A stretch of 64,000 bases of DNA from the NCBI RefSeq assembly GCF_027922005.1, contig NZ_BSEV01000001.1:521638-585637 (forward strand), in the 5' to 3' direction. The position numbers were made by a program, and so were the translations under genes. The notes under the pieces were generated by a model. The model did no database searches. It was given only the letters and a program-made list of their open reading frames with translations, and was not told the DNA's origin. Origin of the DNA: Streptosporangium carneum (GTDB taxonomy: Bacteria; Actinomycetota; Actinomycetes; Streptosporangiales; Streptosporangiaceae). Each line of letters starts with the position of its first letter. Position 1 is the first letter of the stretch. Positions 40,354-49,599 of this stretch are shown one piece after another.

Positions 40354-40517
40354 TTGGAGAACTTGCTCACCGCCGTGACCGCGGCGACGATCAGGAAGGC
40401 CACGATCGCCAGCACGAAGACGAACTTCAGCAGCCCGAACAGCGCGGGGAGCACGAGTCCGAAGACCACGTAGAGCGCGAGGATGCCGCCTATGACGGCC
40501 AACACGGTACGACCCAT
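40350..40517 (-). CDS. 55-residue membrane protein
   Basis: Read directly from the minus strand: MGRTVLAVIGGILALY onwards, two hydrophobic segments (VLAVIGGILALYVVFGLVLP and LLKFVFVLAIVAFLIVAAVT) and a SKFSK tail. It starts the small minus-strand cluster (this gene, DUF6412, yidC). The coupling to DUF6412 by stop/start overlap supports it being real. Confidence 0.7.
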   Translation of the reverse strand: MGRTVLAVIGGILALYVVFGLVLPALFGLLKFVFVLAIVAFLIVAAVTAVSKFSK

Positions 40518-40633
40518 GGCAGCCACCGTACGTCCGGCGCGGGCCGGGCGAGTGCGCGAACCATAACGATCTAGTCCTTACGGAGTGGTGACGGCGCGTG
40601 GCATTCGCGGAGGACGGGCCTACCGTGGGAACC

Positions 40634-41329
40634 ATGAGTGCGCGGATTCTGGTGGTCGAGGACGATCCGACGGTGGCCGAGGTCGTCACCCGGTACCTGG
40701 AACGCGACGGTCACCTGGTCGAATGCGTGGGAGACGGCGCGGAGGCGCTCAGGCGCGCGCTGTCCAACCCGCCCGACCTGCTCGTGCTCGACCTGATGCT
40801 GCCCAAGATGGACGGGCTCCAGGTCTGCAGGAAGCTGAGGGAGCGCTGGCCGGTCCCCGTCATCATGCTGACCGCGCTGGGCGAGGAGATCGACAGGGTC
40901 GTCGGCCTGGAGACCGGAGCGGACGACTACGTCACCAAACCCTTCAGCCCCCGTGAGCTGGCCCTGCGGGTGCAGTCCGTGCTGCGACGGGCACGCGGCG
41001 CCTCACTGCCCGCGGGAACCGGCGTGCTCAGGGACGGCGACCTGACGGTCGACGTCGGCGCCCACGAGGTGCGGCTCGGCGACGACGAGGTCATGCTGAC
41101 CGCCAGGGAGTTCGACCTCCTGGCCCACCTGATGCGCAACCCCCGCCAGGCCTTCAGCCGTTCCGCGCTGCTCGACCAGGTCTGGGGCTGGTCCTTCGGC
41201 GACTCCTCGACGGTCACCGTCCACGTCCGCAGGCTCCGCGAGAAGATCGAGCCTGATCCGACCGCCCCCCGACGCATCGTCACGGTGTGGGGCGTGGGAT
41301 ACCGCTACGAACCCCTGGCCGTGCCGTGA
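40634..41329 (+). CDS. OmpR-family response regulator
   Basis: 231 residues from ATG 40634. Receiver (VVEDDPTVAEVV, LLVLDLMLPKMDGLQV with the phospho-Asp, DDYVTKPFS) and a winged-helix effector (LTAREFDLLAHLMRNP, WGVGYRYEP). Overlaps the kinase gene by one codon. It diverges from the YidC cluster, whose genes could be its targets, but that is a guess. Confidence 0.92.
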   Translation: MSARILVVEDDPTVAEVVTRYLERDGHLVECVGDGAEALRRALSNPPDLLVLDLMLPKMDGLQVCRKLRERWPVPVIMLTALGEEIDRVVGLETGADDYVTKPFSPRELALRVQSVLRRARGASLPAGTGVLRDGDLTVDVGAHEVRLGDDEVMLTAREFDLLAHLMRNPRQAFSRSALLDQVWGWSFGDSSTVTVHVRRLREKIEPDPTAPRRIVTVWGVGYRYEPLAVP

Positions 41330-42453
41330 TCCCCGAGATCGTGGTGATCGTCGCGGTCACGGCGGGGCTCGGCCTCCTGGTCGCGCTGGCGGGCCTGGGC
41401 GTGATGCGGCTGCTCAGGGAGCGGTCGATCGGGGTCATGCTCGCCGTGGTCGCCGTGGTGACCGTCGTCGCGACGGTCGGCGGCGTGGTCGCCGTCACCC
41501 TGAAAATGATCATCGATGGCACCCCGAGGGACATCGTGCTCAGCGTGGTCGCGGTCGGCGGCCTGGTCGGTCTCGGCGTCGCGACGGTGCTCGCCCGCCG
41601 GGTCGTGGCGGCCAGCCGCAGGCTCGTCGCCGCCGTGCACGCGGTGCCGCCGACAGGGGAGTTCACGCCGCCTCGCGGCCTGCCCGCCGAGCTCGACACC
41701 ATCGCCAGGACCCTGGACGAGGCGTACGAGCGCCTCCGCCTGGGCCACGAGCGCGAGCGCGCGCTGGAGAGCGCCCGCCGCGAGCTCGTCGCCTGGGTCA
41801 GCCACGACCTGCGCACCCCGCTGGCCGGGATGCGGGCCATGGCGGAGGCCCTGGAGGACGGCGTCGTCGCCGACCCGGAGACCGTCAGCCGTTACCACGC
41901 CCAGATCCGCCTCGAGGTGGACCGGCTGTCCGGCATGGTCGGAGACCTGTTCGAGCTGTCCAGGATCCACGCGGGCGCCCTGCGCCTGTCCCGGCGGCGG
42001 ATCGGCCTCGGCGACCTGGTCGCCGACGCGCTGGCCGGGGCGGAGCCGTTGGCCAGGGCCAAGGGAGTACGGCTCGCCTGCGAGGCCGAACAGGTGGTCC
42101 CGGTCCAGGCCGACGCGGGGGAGCTGTCAAGGGCGCTGCGCAACCTGGTGGTCAACGCCATCAGGCACACCCCCGGCGACGGCACCGTGTGGGTACGGGC
42201 GAGCGTGAGGGACGGCGTCGCCTGCCTGTCGGTCGCCGACTGTTGCGGCGGCATCCCCGAGGACGACCTGCCCCGTGTCTTCGACGTCGCGTTCCGCGGC
42301 GAGGCGGCCAGGAGCCCCGCCGTGGACGGCGCGGGAGCGGGCCTCGGCCTGGCGATCACCAGGGGCATCGTCGAGGCCCACGAGGGAGCCGTCGACGTCG
42401 TCAACGCGGGCCCCGGCTGCCGTTTCGAGATCCGCCTCCCGCTGTCCGCCTGA
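41326..42453 (+). CDS. Two-component sensor histidine kinase
   Basis: 375 residues from GTG 41326 (GTGA overlap with the regulator). Three N-terminal membrane segments with no large external domain, a HAMP-like stretch, HisKA with WVSHDLRTPLAGMRAM (near 160) and an ATPase domain with VADCCGGIPEDDL and GAGLGLAIT. Small intramembrane sensors of this shape often detect envelope stress or an antibiotic. Confidence 0.9.
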   Translation: MIPEIVVIVAVTAGLGLLVALAGLGVMRLLRERSIGVMLAVVAVVTVVATVGGVVAVTLKMIIDGTPRDIVLSVVAVGGLVGLGVATVLARRVVAASRRLVAAVHAVPPTGEFTPPRGLPAELDTIARTLDEAYERLRLGHERERALESARRELVAWVSHDLRTPLAGMRAMAEALEDGVVADPETVSRYHAQIRLEVDRLSGMVGDLFELSRIHAGALRLSRRRIGLGDLVADALAGAEPLARAKGVRLACEAEQVVPVQADAGELSRALRNLVVNAIRHTPGDGTVWVRASVRDGVACLSVADCCGGIPEDDLPRVFDVAFRGEAARSPAVDGAGAGLGLAITRGIVEAHEGAVDVVNAGPGCRFEIRLPLSA

Positions 42454-42473
42454 GATCTTCCCCGGCAGGGAGG

Positions 42474-43058
42474 TCAGGGGTCGCGCGCCAGGAGCCGCAG
42501 CCGGTGGGGCGCCTCGGTGGTCTCGGTGGCCTCGCCGCCCGTGCCGCCCCCGCGGCCGGGCTTCGTGCCGCCCTCGTGACCGGAGCCCGTGCCGTTCTCA
42601 CGTCCGGGGTCCGTGCCGTTCTCGTGGTCGGGCTTCGGGCCCTCGTCGCGGTCGGGCTCGACGTGCTGGCAGGAGTTCGGGGCCCTCGGCGTGCAGAAGG
42701 ACTCCGCCATGGCGCGGAACGTCGGGCACGGCCACCGCCACATGCAGCTGCGGCAGCGCAGGATCGGGTTGGCGGCGTCGCTGGTGATGCCCCCCGCGTC
42801 GCGGGGCTGGTGCAGGTCGAGCAGCCTGACCCCGAGGGCCGCGAAGCCGAGCAGCTCCTCTCGCGCGCCCTCGAGGAAGTCGAGATCCGCGCTCGTCAGG
42901 CGGGTTCTGATCGGGACATATCCCTCGTGGTTCACCAGGCCGCGTAGCGAGTTCGCGGCGTCGTGCCACGACGTGGCCTTCTCGGTGCGCGTGACCATGG
43001 ACTCCAGGTGCTTCCGGAGTCGTTGTCGCTGGGGATCCTCAGGAAGGTCGGTGTTCAT
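42474..43058 (-). CDS. Unknown protein with Cys/Trp cluster and acidic repetitive tail
   Basis: 194 residues. The first 140 form a helical, basic-to-acidic domain (LRKHLESMVTRTEKATSWHDAANSL) with a Cys/Trp cluster RCRSCMWRWPCP and a further FCTPRAPNSCQH that could bind zinc. The tail (145-185) repeats HENGTDPGRENGTGSGHEGG. I do not recognise the family. It sits between a two-component system and a STAS gene, both on the other strand, and is convergent with the former. Confidence 0.55.
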   Translation of the reverse strand: MNTDLPEDPQRQRLRKHLESMVTRTEKATSWHDAANSLRGLVNHEGYVPIRTRLTSADLDFLEGAREELLGFAALGVRLLDLHQPRDAGGITSDAANPILRCRSCMWRWPCPTFRAMAESFCTPRAPNSCQHVEPDRDEGPKPDHENGTDPGRENGTGSGHEGGTKPGRGGGTGGEATETTEAPHRLRLLARDP

Positions 43059-43283
43059 CGATGTGTTCGAGCCCGTTTCTACTCAACGGCCGCCACTGTC
43101 GTAGCGCAGGGACGGTCGGGAGGTTCCGGGTCTCCCCCCTTTCCGGCTAAGCCGGTGTTGCTCAGAGTCAAGTTTCGCGCACTCAGAGTTTTCATGAGGC
43201 CTAAACGGGGGACAAAGGGCCGACGACTCGTGGTTGGGCGAGAGAACGTGACCAGTGGCCTTCGCGCCGCTAGTGTGCCCGCT

Positions 43284-43637
43284 GTGGAGCTAAAAGTCTC
43301 AACTCGATCACATGCCGGGCACACCGTCATGGTCATTGTCGGGGAAATCGACCTGTACACCGCGCCTGGCCTGCAGGCCGAGTTCACTCGGCTGCTCCAG
43401 GAGAGCCCGGCCACACACGTGGTCATCGACATGTCCGGCGTGGAGTTCTGCGACTCCACCGGGATGAACGTGCTGCTGTCCGCGCTCAAGCGGCTGCGAG
43501 AACGCGGCGGCGTCCTGGAACTGGCGGCGCCCAGACCCGCCGTCCGTAAGATTCTTCAGGTCACCGGCCTCGACTCGGTCTTCACCGTGCACGAGACGGT
43601 GCCCGAGAAGCTGCTGACGGTCAAGCGCCAAGCATGA
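43284..43637 (+). CDS. Anti-anti-sigma factor, STAS domain (BldG-like)
   Basis: About 117 residues from GTG 43284 (GTG 43275 or 43248 are in-frame alternatives, the last with GGCGAGAGA before it). STAS fold with GEIDLYTAPGLQAEF, VVIDMSGVEFCDSTGMNVL (the phosphorylated Ser lies in DSTGM) and the terminal helix. It would bind an RsbW-type anti-sigma. Overlaps the next gene at ATGA. Confidence 0.87.
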   Translation: MELKVSTRSHAGHTVMVIVGEIDLYTAPGLQAEFTRLLQESPATHVVIDMSGVEFCDSTGMNVLLSALKRLRERGGVLELAAPRPAVRKILQVTGLDSVFTVHETVPEKLLTVKRQA

Positions 43638-44314
43638 CCGGGACAGCGGTGATCATCCCGGCCAAGGACGAGGCCGACCGGATCGGCGCGACCGTGGCCG
43701 CGGCCCTGGCGTTGTCCGGCGTCGACCTCGTCATGGTCGTGGACGACGGCTCGGCCGACCAGACGGGCCGGGTGGCCAAGGCCGCCGGAGCCCGTGTCAT
43801 ACGGCACAGCCGCAACCGGGGCAAGGCCGCCGCCATGGAGAGCGGAGCGGAGGCCGTACGCCTGCTCGACGGTGGGCCCCCCCGCCACCTGCTCTTCCTC
43901 GACGCCGATCTGGGGGAGACCGCGCGGGCGGCCGAAGCCCTGATCAAACCGGTCGAGGCGGGCGAGGCCGACATGACCGTCGCCGTGTTCGTCACCCGCG
44001 TGAAGCTGGGCGGTCACGGGTTCGTGGTGAAGCTGGCACGCCAGGGCATCGAACGCGCGACCGGCTGGACCCCGGCCCAGCCGCTCAACGGTCAGCGCTG
44101 CCTGACCAGGGCGGCCTTCGAGGCCGCGCGTCCGCTGGCCCGAGGGTTCGGCGTCGAGACGGCTCTGACGATCGACCTGATCCGCAAGGGGTTCCGCGTC
44201 CGCGAGGTCGAGGTGGAGATGGCGCACCGGGCCACCGGCACCGACTGGAAGGCCCAGCTTCACCGGGCCAGGCAGTTCCGCGACGTCGCATGGGCCCTGC
44301 TGGTCCGCAGGTAG
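43634..44314 (+). CDS. Family 2 glycosyltransferase
   Basis: 226 residues with a GT-A fold: VIIPAKDEADRIGATVAAAL at the N-terminus, VVDDGSADQTGRVA, and the DXD-like LFLDADLGET. The C-terminal portion holds two amphipathic segments. Members make dolichyl/polyprenyl-phosphate-linked or secondary sugars; the next gene is a polyprenol-sugar-dependent GT-C enzyme, so it may provide the donor. Confidence 0.87.
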   Translation: MTGTAVIIPAKDEADRIGATVAAALALSGVDLVMVVDDGSADQTGRVAKAAGARVIRHSRNRGKAAAMESGAEAVRLLDGGPPRHLLFLDADLGETARAAEALIKPVEAGEADMTVAVFVTRVKLGGHGFVVKLARQGIERATGWTPAQPLNGQRCLTRAAFEAARPLARGFGVETALTIDLIRKGFRVREVEVEMAHRATGTDWKAQLHRARQFRDVAWALLVRR

Positions 44315-44351
44315 GCCACCTTGGGCGGGGACGGGCCGGGCACCGTGCCGG

Positions 44352-45830
44352 ATGTGCTGGAATTTGCGGGTGACTCGGGAAGCGTCAGTAGTCGATGACA
44401 CGCGGGTTCCCGCGCGTGACACGCCGCGGGGGCTCGACGTCGTCGCGTTCGCGGCCGTCGGGCTGTCCGTCGGGCTGACGATCCTGATCGGGCTGCTCGG
44501 GCCGTCGACCATGGTCCCGGGGCTCGCGGGGCCCTCCTGGCAGCCGCCCTACTCGTTCCAGGCGCGTCCCGACGGGCATCTGGTGATCGCCATGGCCGCG
44601 GTCGCGATCGTGCTGGGCGGAGCGGGGCTGGCGGGCGCTCTGCGCTCCCGGTGGAGGCCCGATCCGCGATGGCCGCTCGTGGCGGGCTGTGCGGCGGCCG
44701 TGCTGCTGGCGTTCCTGCCGCCTTCCGGCTCGCCCGACCATCTCAACTACGCCGCCTACGGCCGCCTGGTCACGCTCGGGCAGAACCCCTACGTCACGCC
44801 CCCCTCCGCGCTTCCCGCCGATCCCGTGCTCGGCGCCGTGGAGGAGTGGACCGGGGTGACCAGCGTCTACGGCCCGGTCGCGACCGCCGTACAGGCACTG
44901 GCGAGCTTCGTCGGCGGCGACTCGGTCAGGCTCACGGTCTTCGTGATGGCTCTGGTCAACGCGGCCGCGTTCGTCGGGACCGCGCTGCTGATCGACCGCT
45001 TCACCAGGGGAGACGCGGACCTGCGCCGGCGGGCGGCGCTGCTCTGGGCGGCCAACCCGCTGATGATCTACCACCTGGCCGCGGGGATGCACGTCGACAC
45101 CCTGGCCGTGGCCTGCATGGTCGCCGCCCTCACGGCCAGAGGGGCGGCGTCGGGGCTGCTGCTCGGCGTGGGGATCGGGGTGAAGCTGAACGCCGGGCTC
45201 GTCGCGCTCGGCCCCGCGTGGGAGCTGCGCCGCTCGCCGGGCAGGCTCGCCGTCGTCGCGGGGACGGCCACGGCGACCGTGCTCGTGATCTACGGCCTCG
45301 CGGGATCGCACGTGTTCGACCAGGTCGGCGCGGCCAGCAAGAAGGTCTCGTTCGGCACGCCGTGGTACCTCGTCAAGGTCGGGCTGCAGGAGCTGTTCGG
45401 ATCGGGCTCGTACTCCGCCTGGACCCAGACGGGTTCGCTGCTCCTCATGGTCGTCCTGGCCTGGCTGATCCTGCGGGCCGCGCCCCGGGACACCGCCCCC
45501 GTCGTCGCCGCGGGGATCGTGGTCGCCTGGCTGTTCGCCGCGACGTACGCGCTGCCCTGGTACGACGGGCTGGCCTTCGCGCTGCTGGCCATGGCCTCGT
45601 GGCCCGCGCTGGAGGGCTTCATGATCGCGAGAGTGGTCGTCCTGTCCCTGGGCTACCTTCCCGCCAGGGAGGCCATGCGCCCCGAGGACCTGTCCTGGCT
45701 GAAGACCGTGGTCAGGGAACGGGCGGTGCCGTGGTCTCTGCTCGCGCTGACGGTCGCGCTGGCGTGGTGGGCTGCGAGAGCTGGAGCGCGCGCACGCAGG
45801 CGGTCAGCGTCAGCGGCACCGCGACCGTGA
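44352..45830 (+). CDS. Polyprenol-phosphate-sugar GT-C mannosyltransferase (MptA/B-like)
   Basis: 492 residues, about a dozen membrane segments and the GT-C extracellular loop with SPDHLNYAAYGRLVTLGQNPY (near 120), which carries the conserved acidic-Tyr motif of MptB/DUF2029-like enzymes. The start is uncertain (44352 or GTG 44370). Its last 119 bp overlap the 3' end of the convergent gene at 45712; both frames look coding. Confidence 0.78.
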   Translation: MCWNLRVTREASVVDDTRVPARDTPRGLDVVAFAAVGLSVGLTILIGLLGPSTMVPGLAGPSWQPPYSFQARPDGHLVIAMAAVAIVLGGAGLAGALRSRWRPDPRWPLVAGCAAAVLLAFLPPSGSPDHLNYAAYGRLVTLGQNPYVTPPSALPADPVLGAVEEWTGVTSVYGPVATAVQALASFVGGDSVRLTVFVMALVNAAAFVGTALLIDRFTRGDADLRRRAALLWAANPLMIYHLAAGMHVDTLAVACMVAALTARGAASGLLLGVGIGVKLNAGLVALGPAWELRRSPGRLAVVAGTATATVLVIYGLAGSHVFDQVGAASKKVSFGTPWYLVKVGLQELFGSGSYSAWTQTGSLLLMVVLAWLILRAAPRDTAPVVAAGIVVAWLFAATYALPWYDGLAFALLAMASWPALEGFMIARVVVLSLGYLPAREAMRPEDLSWLKTVVRERAVPWSLLALTVALAWWAARAGARARRRSASAAPRP

Positions 45831-48090
45831 GCGCCATCGCCGGGATCGCGATGCCGGAGTCGTTCATCAGGAACCCGATCAGCGCGCAGGCCAGCGCGCC
45901 GATCAGTCCGGCGCGCAGCGGCGGGGCGAGCGAGTAGGCCCGGTCGAGCGCGGAGGCCCCCCACCGGGAGGGACGGTCGAGCACCAGGAAGAGGAACGCG
46001 AGCGCGACCAGCGAGAGCAGGGTCAGCGACCAGTTGCCGACCGTGACGCCGACCATCGCCCCGAACTTGCGGCCGACGACCGTCCAGGCCTCGCCGTCCA
46101 GCACCTGCTGCACGAAGGCGCCCAGGTGGGTGCGCTGGCCCGCGGGCTTGAGCCAGTCGACGACCGCGATCGCGCCGATCAGCAGGGCGCCCGCGACGCC
46201 GACCAGGGCGAGTTTGACCGGTGAGACCCGCTTTCCCGCCAGCAGGATCAGGAAGACGGCCACCCCGACGAGGAAGGCGGGGACTCCGCCGAAGTCGGCT
46301 CCCCACGCGGGCCAGCCGTCCGCGAAGACCGCGAGCCCGCCGTAGAGCGCGCAGACCGCGAGCGCGAGCGGACGCCGTCCCGCGGAGATCAGCCACTGGG
46401 CGATCCCCGCCATGGCCAGGATCGTCCCCGCGGAGTAGACCGCGAAGGCGATGTTGCTGAAGCCGTAGAAGCGCCCGCCGGTGACGGGCTCGTAGCCGGT
46501 GACGGCGTTCACCTGAAGGCTGGAGCCGGTCATCACGTCGGCCAGCAGGGCGAGCGAGGTGATCGCGGCGACCGCGGTCAGCGGGCCGAGGACGTGTGCC
46601 CGCCACGGTCCCGCGAAGGCGATCGCGGCGACCGCGCAGGCGATGCCGAGGATGGTCAGGATCACCGACGCCATCGGGGCGGGGAACGTCCACCAGGGCA
46701 CGAGCTGGGCGAGGAAGGTCGCGATCGGGATCGCGCCGCCGACCGCCGCGACGCCCTTGGTGGCCGTCAGCGCCCGCGAGCCGCCCCAGCCCCGCCGGAC
46801 GGCGAAGGCGGCCAGCAGGTAGAACAGGATCTGCACGCTGACGAACACCGCGAAGAACGGCCCCTGCACCCTGCGCAGCACCTGGCTGGCCAGGTCCTCG
46901 TCCGCCAGGTTCCCCACGATGGCCGAGGTCGGCTCCCCGCCGGACCCCGCGCTTCGCCAGGGGTGGCCGACGACGCCGTTCGGGGTCTCGAGGCCGAGCA
47001 GGCCGATCGCGGTCGCCGTCAGGTCGGTGTTGGTGACCAGCCCGTCCTGCCGGGTCGAGGAGGCGCTCAGGTAGCCGTGGGCGTACGGCGCGCCGTCGGC
47101 CGAGGGGCCGTGGGCGATCGCCACGTGCAGGTGCGCCGAGGCCTCGGCGTCCGACAGACCCGCGAGCAGGACCGTGCTCCCCTGCGGCAGCCGGGCCAGG
47201 AGCGCGCCGACCTGACCGTCGGCGCTCACGACCGCGTCCTGCCTGGCCTGGCCGGTCAGCCCGACCGGCGCGCCGCCGGCGTCGACGCCCCGCGCGATCC
47301 ACACCCTGGCGAGGTCGGCGATCTCGACCGTGACCAGCCGGTACGGCGCGAGGTCGCCGAGCGCCTCAACGCTAGCCGCGTATTTACCGACTTTTCCGGA
47401 CTTGTCGGCGGCGCCGAGGGCGGCTCCCGGCCCGACCGCGGCCACCTTCCCCCCGGCGTCGACGGTGAGCTGGCCGAGCCGGCCGAGCACCGGCCGGTAG
47501 GAGGTCTGGGTGGCGTTGTACGTCACGAGCGCGGACCAGCCGGGCACGCTCGCCCCGCCGTCCGGGGCGGGAAGCGGCGGCGCGGGCAGCTCGCAGGCAG
47601 AGCCCGGAGCGCCCGCCCGCTGGCCCGCGGAGACGGTCAGCCAGCCCGCGACCGGGCAGGTGAGGCTCCGCGTCGGCGGAGGCACCGCCCTGGTGGACAT
47701 CGACGCCGCGCCGCCCTCGTCCACGAGCCTCCACAGGTTCGGCGTCCGCGTCCGGTCCAGGTCGCTCCACTCAAGGCCGGGCACGCCGACCACCACGACC
47801 CTGGCGGGAAGCGCCCTCGCCGCCGAGTCGGCGACCGCCGTGCCCGCGCCGAGAAGCCCGGCGAGCCCGGACAGCGACAGCAGGAGGGCGACCAGCGCGA
47901 CACGCCAGGCGGGAGACGGGGCGACACGCCGGGCGGGACGCGGAGTGCCGTGCGGGCCCGCGCGCCAGGCCTCGGCGCGCGGAACGGAGAGAGGACCGGC
48001 GTGCCCGTCGGTGCGCCGAGCGGCTTTCCGAGTGACGGTGTGCTGAGCGGCGTGTCGGTCGTCATGCCGACCGCCGTGCGCCGAACCCAT
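45712..48090 (-). CDS. Phosphatase-like domain fused to a polytopic membrane domain
   Basis: 792 residues from ATG 48090. After a Pro/Arg-rich N-terminus and a signal-like segment (VALVALLLSLSGLAGLLG), residues about 80-390 resemble an alkaline-phosphatase/type I phosphodiesterase fold: VVVVGVPGLEWSDL, TPNLWRLVDEGG and a late DLTATAIGLLGLETPNGVVGHPW. Then about ten or eleven membrane segments fill the remainder. It is divergent from the GT87 gene by 66 bp. Likely an envelope lipid or polymer enzyme, substrate unknown. Confidence 0.72.
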   Translation of the reverse strand: MGSAHGGRHDDRHAAQHTVTRKAARRTDGHAGPLSVPRAEAWRAGPHGTPRPARRVAPSPAWRVALVALLLSLSGLAGLLGAGTAVADSAARALPARVVVVGVPGLEWSDLDRTRTPNLWRLVDEGGAASMSTRAVPPPTRSLTCPVAGWLTVSAGQRAGAPGSACELPAPPLPAPDGGASVPGWSALVTYNATQTSYRPVLGRLGQLTVDAGGKVAAVGPGAALGAADKSGKVGKYAASVEALGDLAPYRLVTVEIADLARVWIARGVDAGGAPVGLTGQARQDAVVSADGQVGALLARLPQGSTVLLAGLSDAEASAHLHVAIAHGPSADGAPYAHGYLSASSTRQDGLVTNTDLTATAIGLLGLETPNGVVGHPWRSAGSGGEPTSAIVGNLADEDLASQVLRRVQGPFFAVFVSVQILFYLLAAFAVRRGWGGSRALTATKGVAAVGGAIPIATFLAQLVPWWTFPAPMASVILTILGIACAVAAIAFAGPWRAHVLGPLTAVAAITSLALLADVMTGSSLQVNAVTGYEPVTGGRFYGFSNIAFAVYSAGTILAMAGIAQWLISAGRRPLALAVCALYGGLAVFADGWPAWGADFGGVPAFLVGVAVFLILLAGKRVSPVKLALVGVAGALLIGAIAVVDWLKPAGQRTHLGAFVQQVLDGEAWTVVGRKFGAMVGVTVGNWSLTLLSLVALAFLFLVLDRPSRWGASALDRAYSLAPPLRAGLIGALACALIGFLMNDSGIAIPAMALTVAVPLTLTACVRALQLSQPTTPARPSARAETTAPPVP

Positions 48091-48156
48091 TCGGTTCCCC
48101 CGTATCCGTACCCGTTGGCGGCGGTTTCCTCCAGGCCCACGGTAACCTGCCTGGTC

Positions 48157-49539
48157 GTGAAGACTGGCGAGGTGACCACGACCAGGCGGCCACCGTGGAC
48201 GTGGCCGCTCGCGCTGCTGCTCGTCGCGGTGGCCGTCGCCCCGCTGGTGCTTCAGTGGCTGGGCAACGCCGACGACCAGCGTCTGGTCGACCTGGATGTG
48301 TACCGTACCGGGGGGCAGGCCCTCCTGGGGGGGCGACCGGTCTACGACTTCGTCACACCCGCGCCGCAGCTCCTGCCGTTCACCTACCCGCCGGTCGCGG
48401 CGATGCTGGCCGTCCCGCTGGCGGTGATGTCGTGGCCGCTGGCGCAGTGGGTGTGGACGGCGGGGGTCTTCGCGGCGCTGGCCGTCACCGTCGGGCACGC
48501 CTTCCGCGCCTTCCTGGACAGGGCGGCCGTGCCGTACCCGGGGGGCGCGGGCGTCCCCGGCGGGGGGCGGGGGGAGGCGTCAGGGCGGGGCGGCGCGCCG
48601 TACCGGAAAGGCGTTTCCCGGCTGCCCGGCGGCCTCGGGCTGCCGGCGGTGTTCGCGTTCCTGACGGTCGCCTGCACGTATCTGATGCCGATCAGGGACC
48701 AGGTCCGCTTCGGTCAGGTGGACATCCTGCTGGTCGCGCTCTGCCTGGCCGACTGCGTGGCGCGCAGGCCGGTGTGGCCGCGCGGCATGCTGATCGGCCT
48801 GGCCACCGCGGTCAAGCTCACCCCGGGCGTCTTCCTGGTCTACCTGCTCATCACCGGTTTCGGCCCCGGCGCGCGCCCGGAACAGCGCAGGGCCTTCCTC
48901 ATGGCGGCCTTCACCGCCGCCCTGCTGACCCTCCTGCCGTTCCTGGTGATCCCGGGCGACGCCGCCGACTTCTGGTTCGGCGCGCTGTTCGACCCCGAGC
49001 GGCTCGGCGCGAATGCCGCCACCACCAACCAGTCCATGCGCGGCATGCTCATCCGGCTCTACCTGCCCGACCAGCTGACCAGCCTGCTGTGGCTCGCACT
49101 GGTCGCGGTCGTCGCCTGGTACGGCTTCCGCCACGCGCGCAGGGCGCTGCTCGACGGGCACACGATGACGGCGGTCGCGCTCGTCGGCCTGATGGCCGTC
49201 CTGCTGTCGCCGGTCGCCTGGATCCACCACCTGGCCTGGGTGGTCGTGGTCCTCGGCGCGCTGGTCGGCGACGGGCGGGATCCGGTGCGGATCCGGGTCG
49301 CCGCGGGGGTCTGGCTCTACTACGTGCTGCCGATCCCCTGGTGGGGAGTGTCGATCAAAGCGGCGGAGGTGCCGGTGCTCAGCCCGGTGCTGGGAAAGAT
49401 CGTGCAGAACGGGTTCGGGCTGGGCGCGCTCGTCCTGGTCTGGCTGCTCGGGGTGTGGCTGCCGAGGCGCAGGAGAGTTTTCCCGCAGCCTTCCGAACCG
49501 GCGATCCCCCTGGACCGCGGGCCCGCCGGTCGACGGTGA
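48157..49539 (+). CDS. Glycosyltransferase family 87-like (DUF2029) membrane enzyme
   Basis: About 460 residues from GTG 48157. About ten membrane segments and the GT87/DUF2029 signature: DLDVYRTGGQALLGGRPVYD near 45, PFTYPPVAAMLAVPLAVMSW and the RDQVRFGQVDILLVALCLAD helix. In mycobacteria such enzymes use polyprenyl-phosphate mannose or arabinose to build lipoglycans. A Gly-rich insertion is at about 130-155. Confidence 0.82.
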   Translation: MKTGEVTTTRRPPWTWPLALLLVAVAVAPLVLQWLGNADDQRLVDLDVYRTGGQALLGGRPVYDFVTPAPQLLPFTYPPVAAMLAVPLAVMSWPLAQWVWTAGVFAALAVTVGHAFRAFLDRAAVPYPGGAGVPGGGRGEASGRGGAPYRKGVSRLPGGLGLPAVFAFLTVACTYLMPIRDQVRFGQVDILLVALCLADCVARRPVWPRGMLIGLATAVKLTPGVFLVYLLITGFGPGARPEQRRAFLMAAFTAALLTLLPFLVIPGDAADFWFGALFDPERLGANAATTNQSMRGMLIRLYLPDQLTSLLWLALVAVVAWYGFRHARRALLDGHTMTAVALVGLMAVLLSPVAWIHHLAWVVVVLGALVGDGRDPVRIRVAAGVWLYYVLPIPWWGVSIKAAEVPVLSPVLGKIVQNGFGLGALVLVWLLGVWLPRRRRVFPQPSEPAIPLDRGPAGRR

Positions 49540-49599
49540 GCTGCCCGAATATGCAATTTCGCGCACACTTTCGGACAGGCGCCGGATAGCCTGGGAGGC

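Noticed and set aside
46594..48156. Extra 520 codons upstream of the GT87 start
   Set aside because: The extension is antisense to the phosphatase-fusion gene and Arg/Ala-rich; the real protein starts near 48157.
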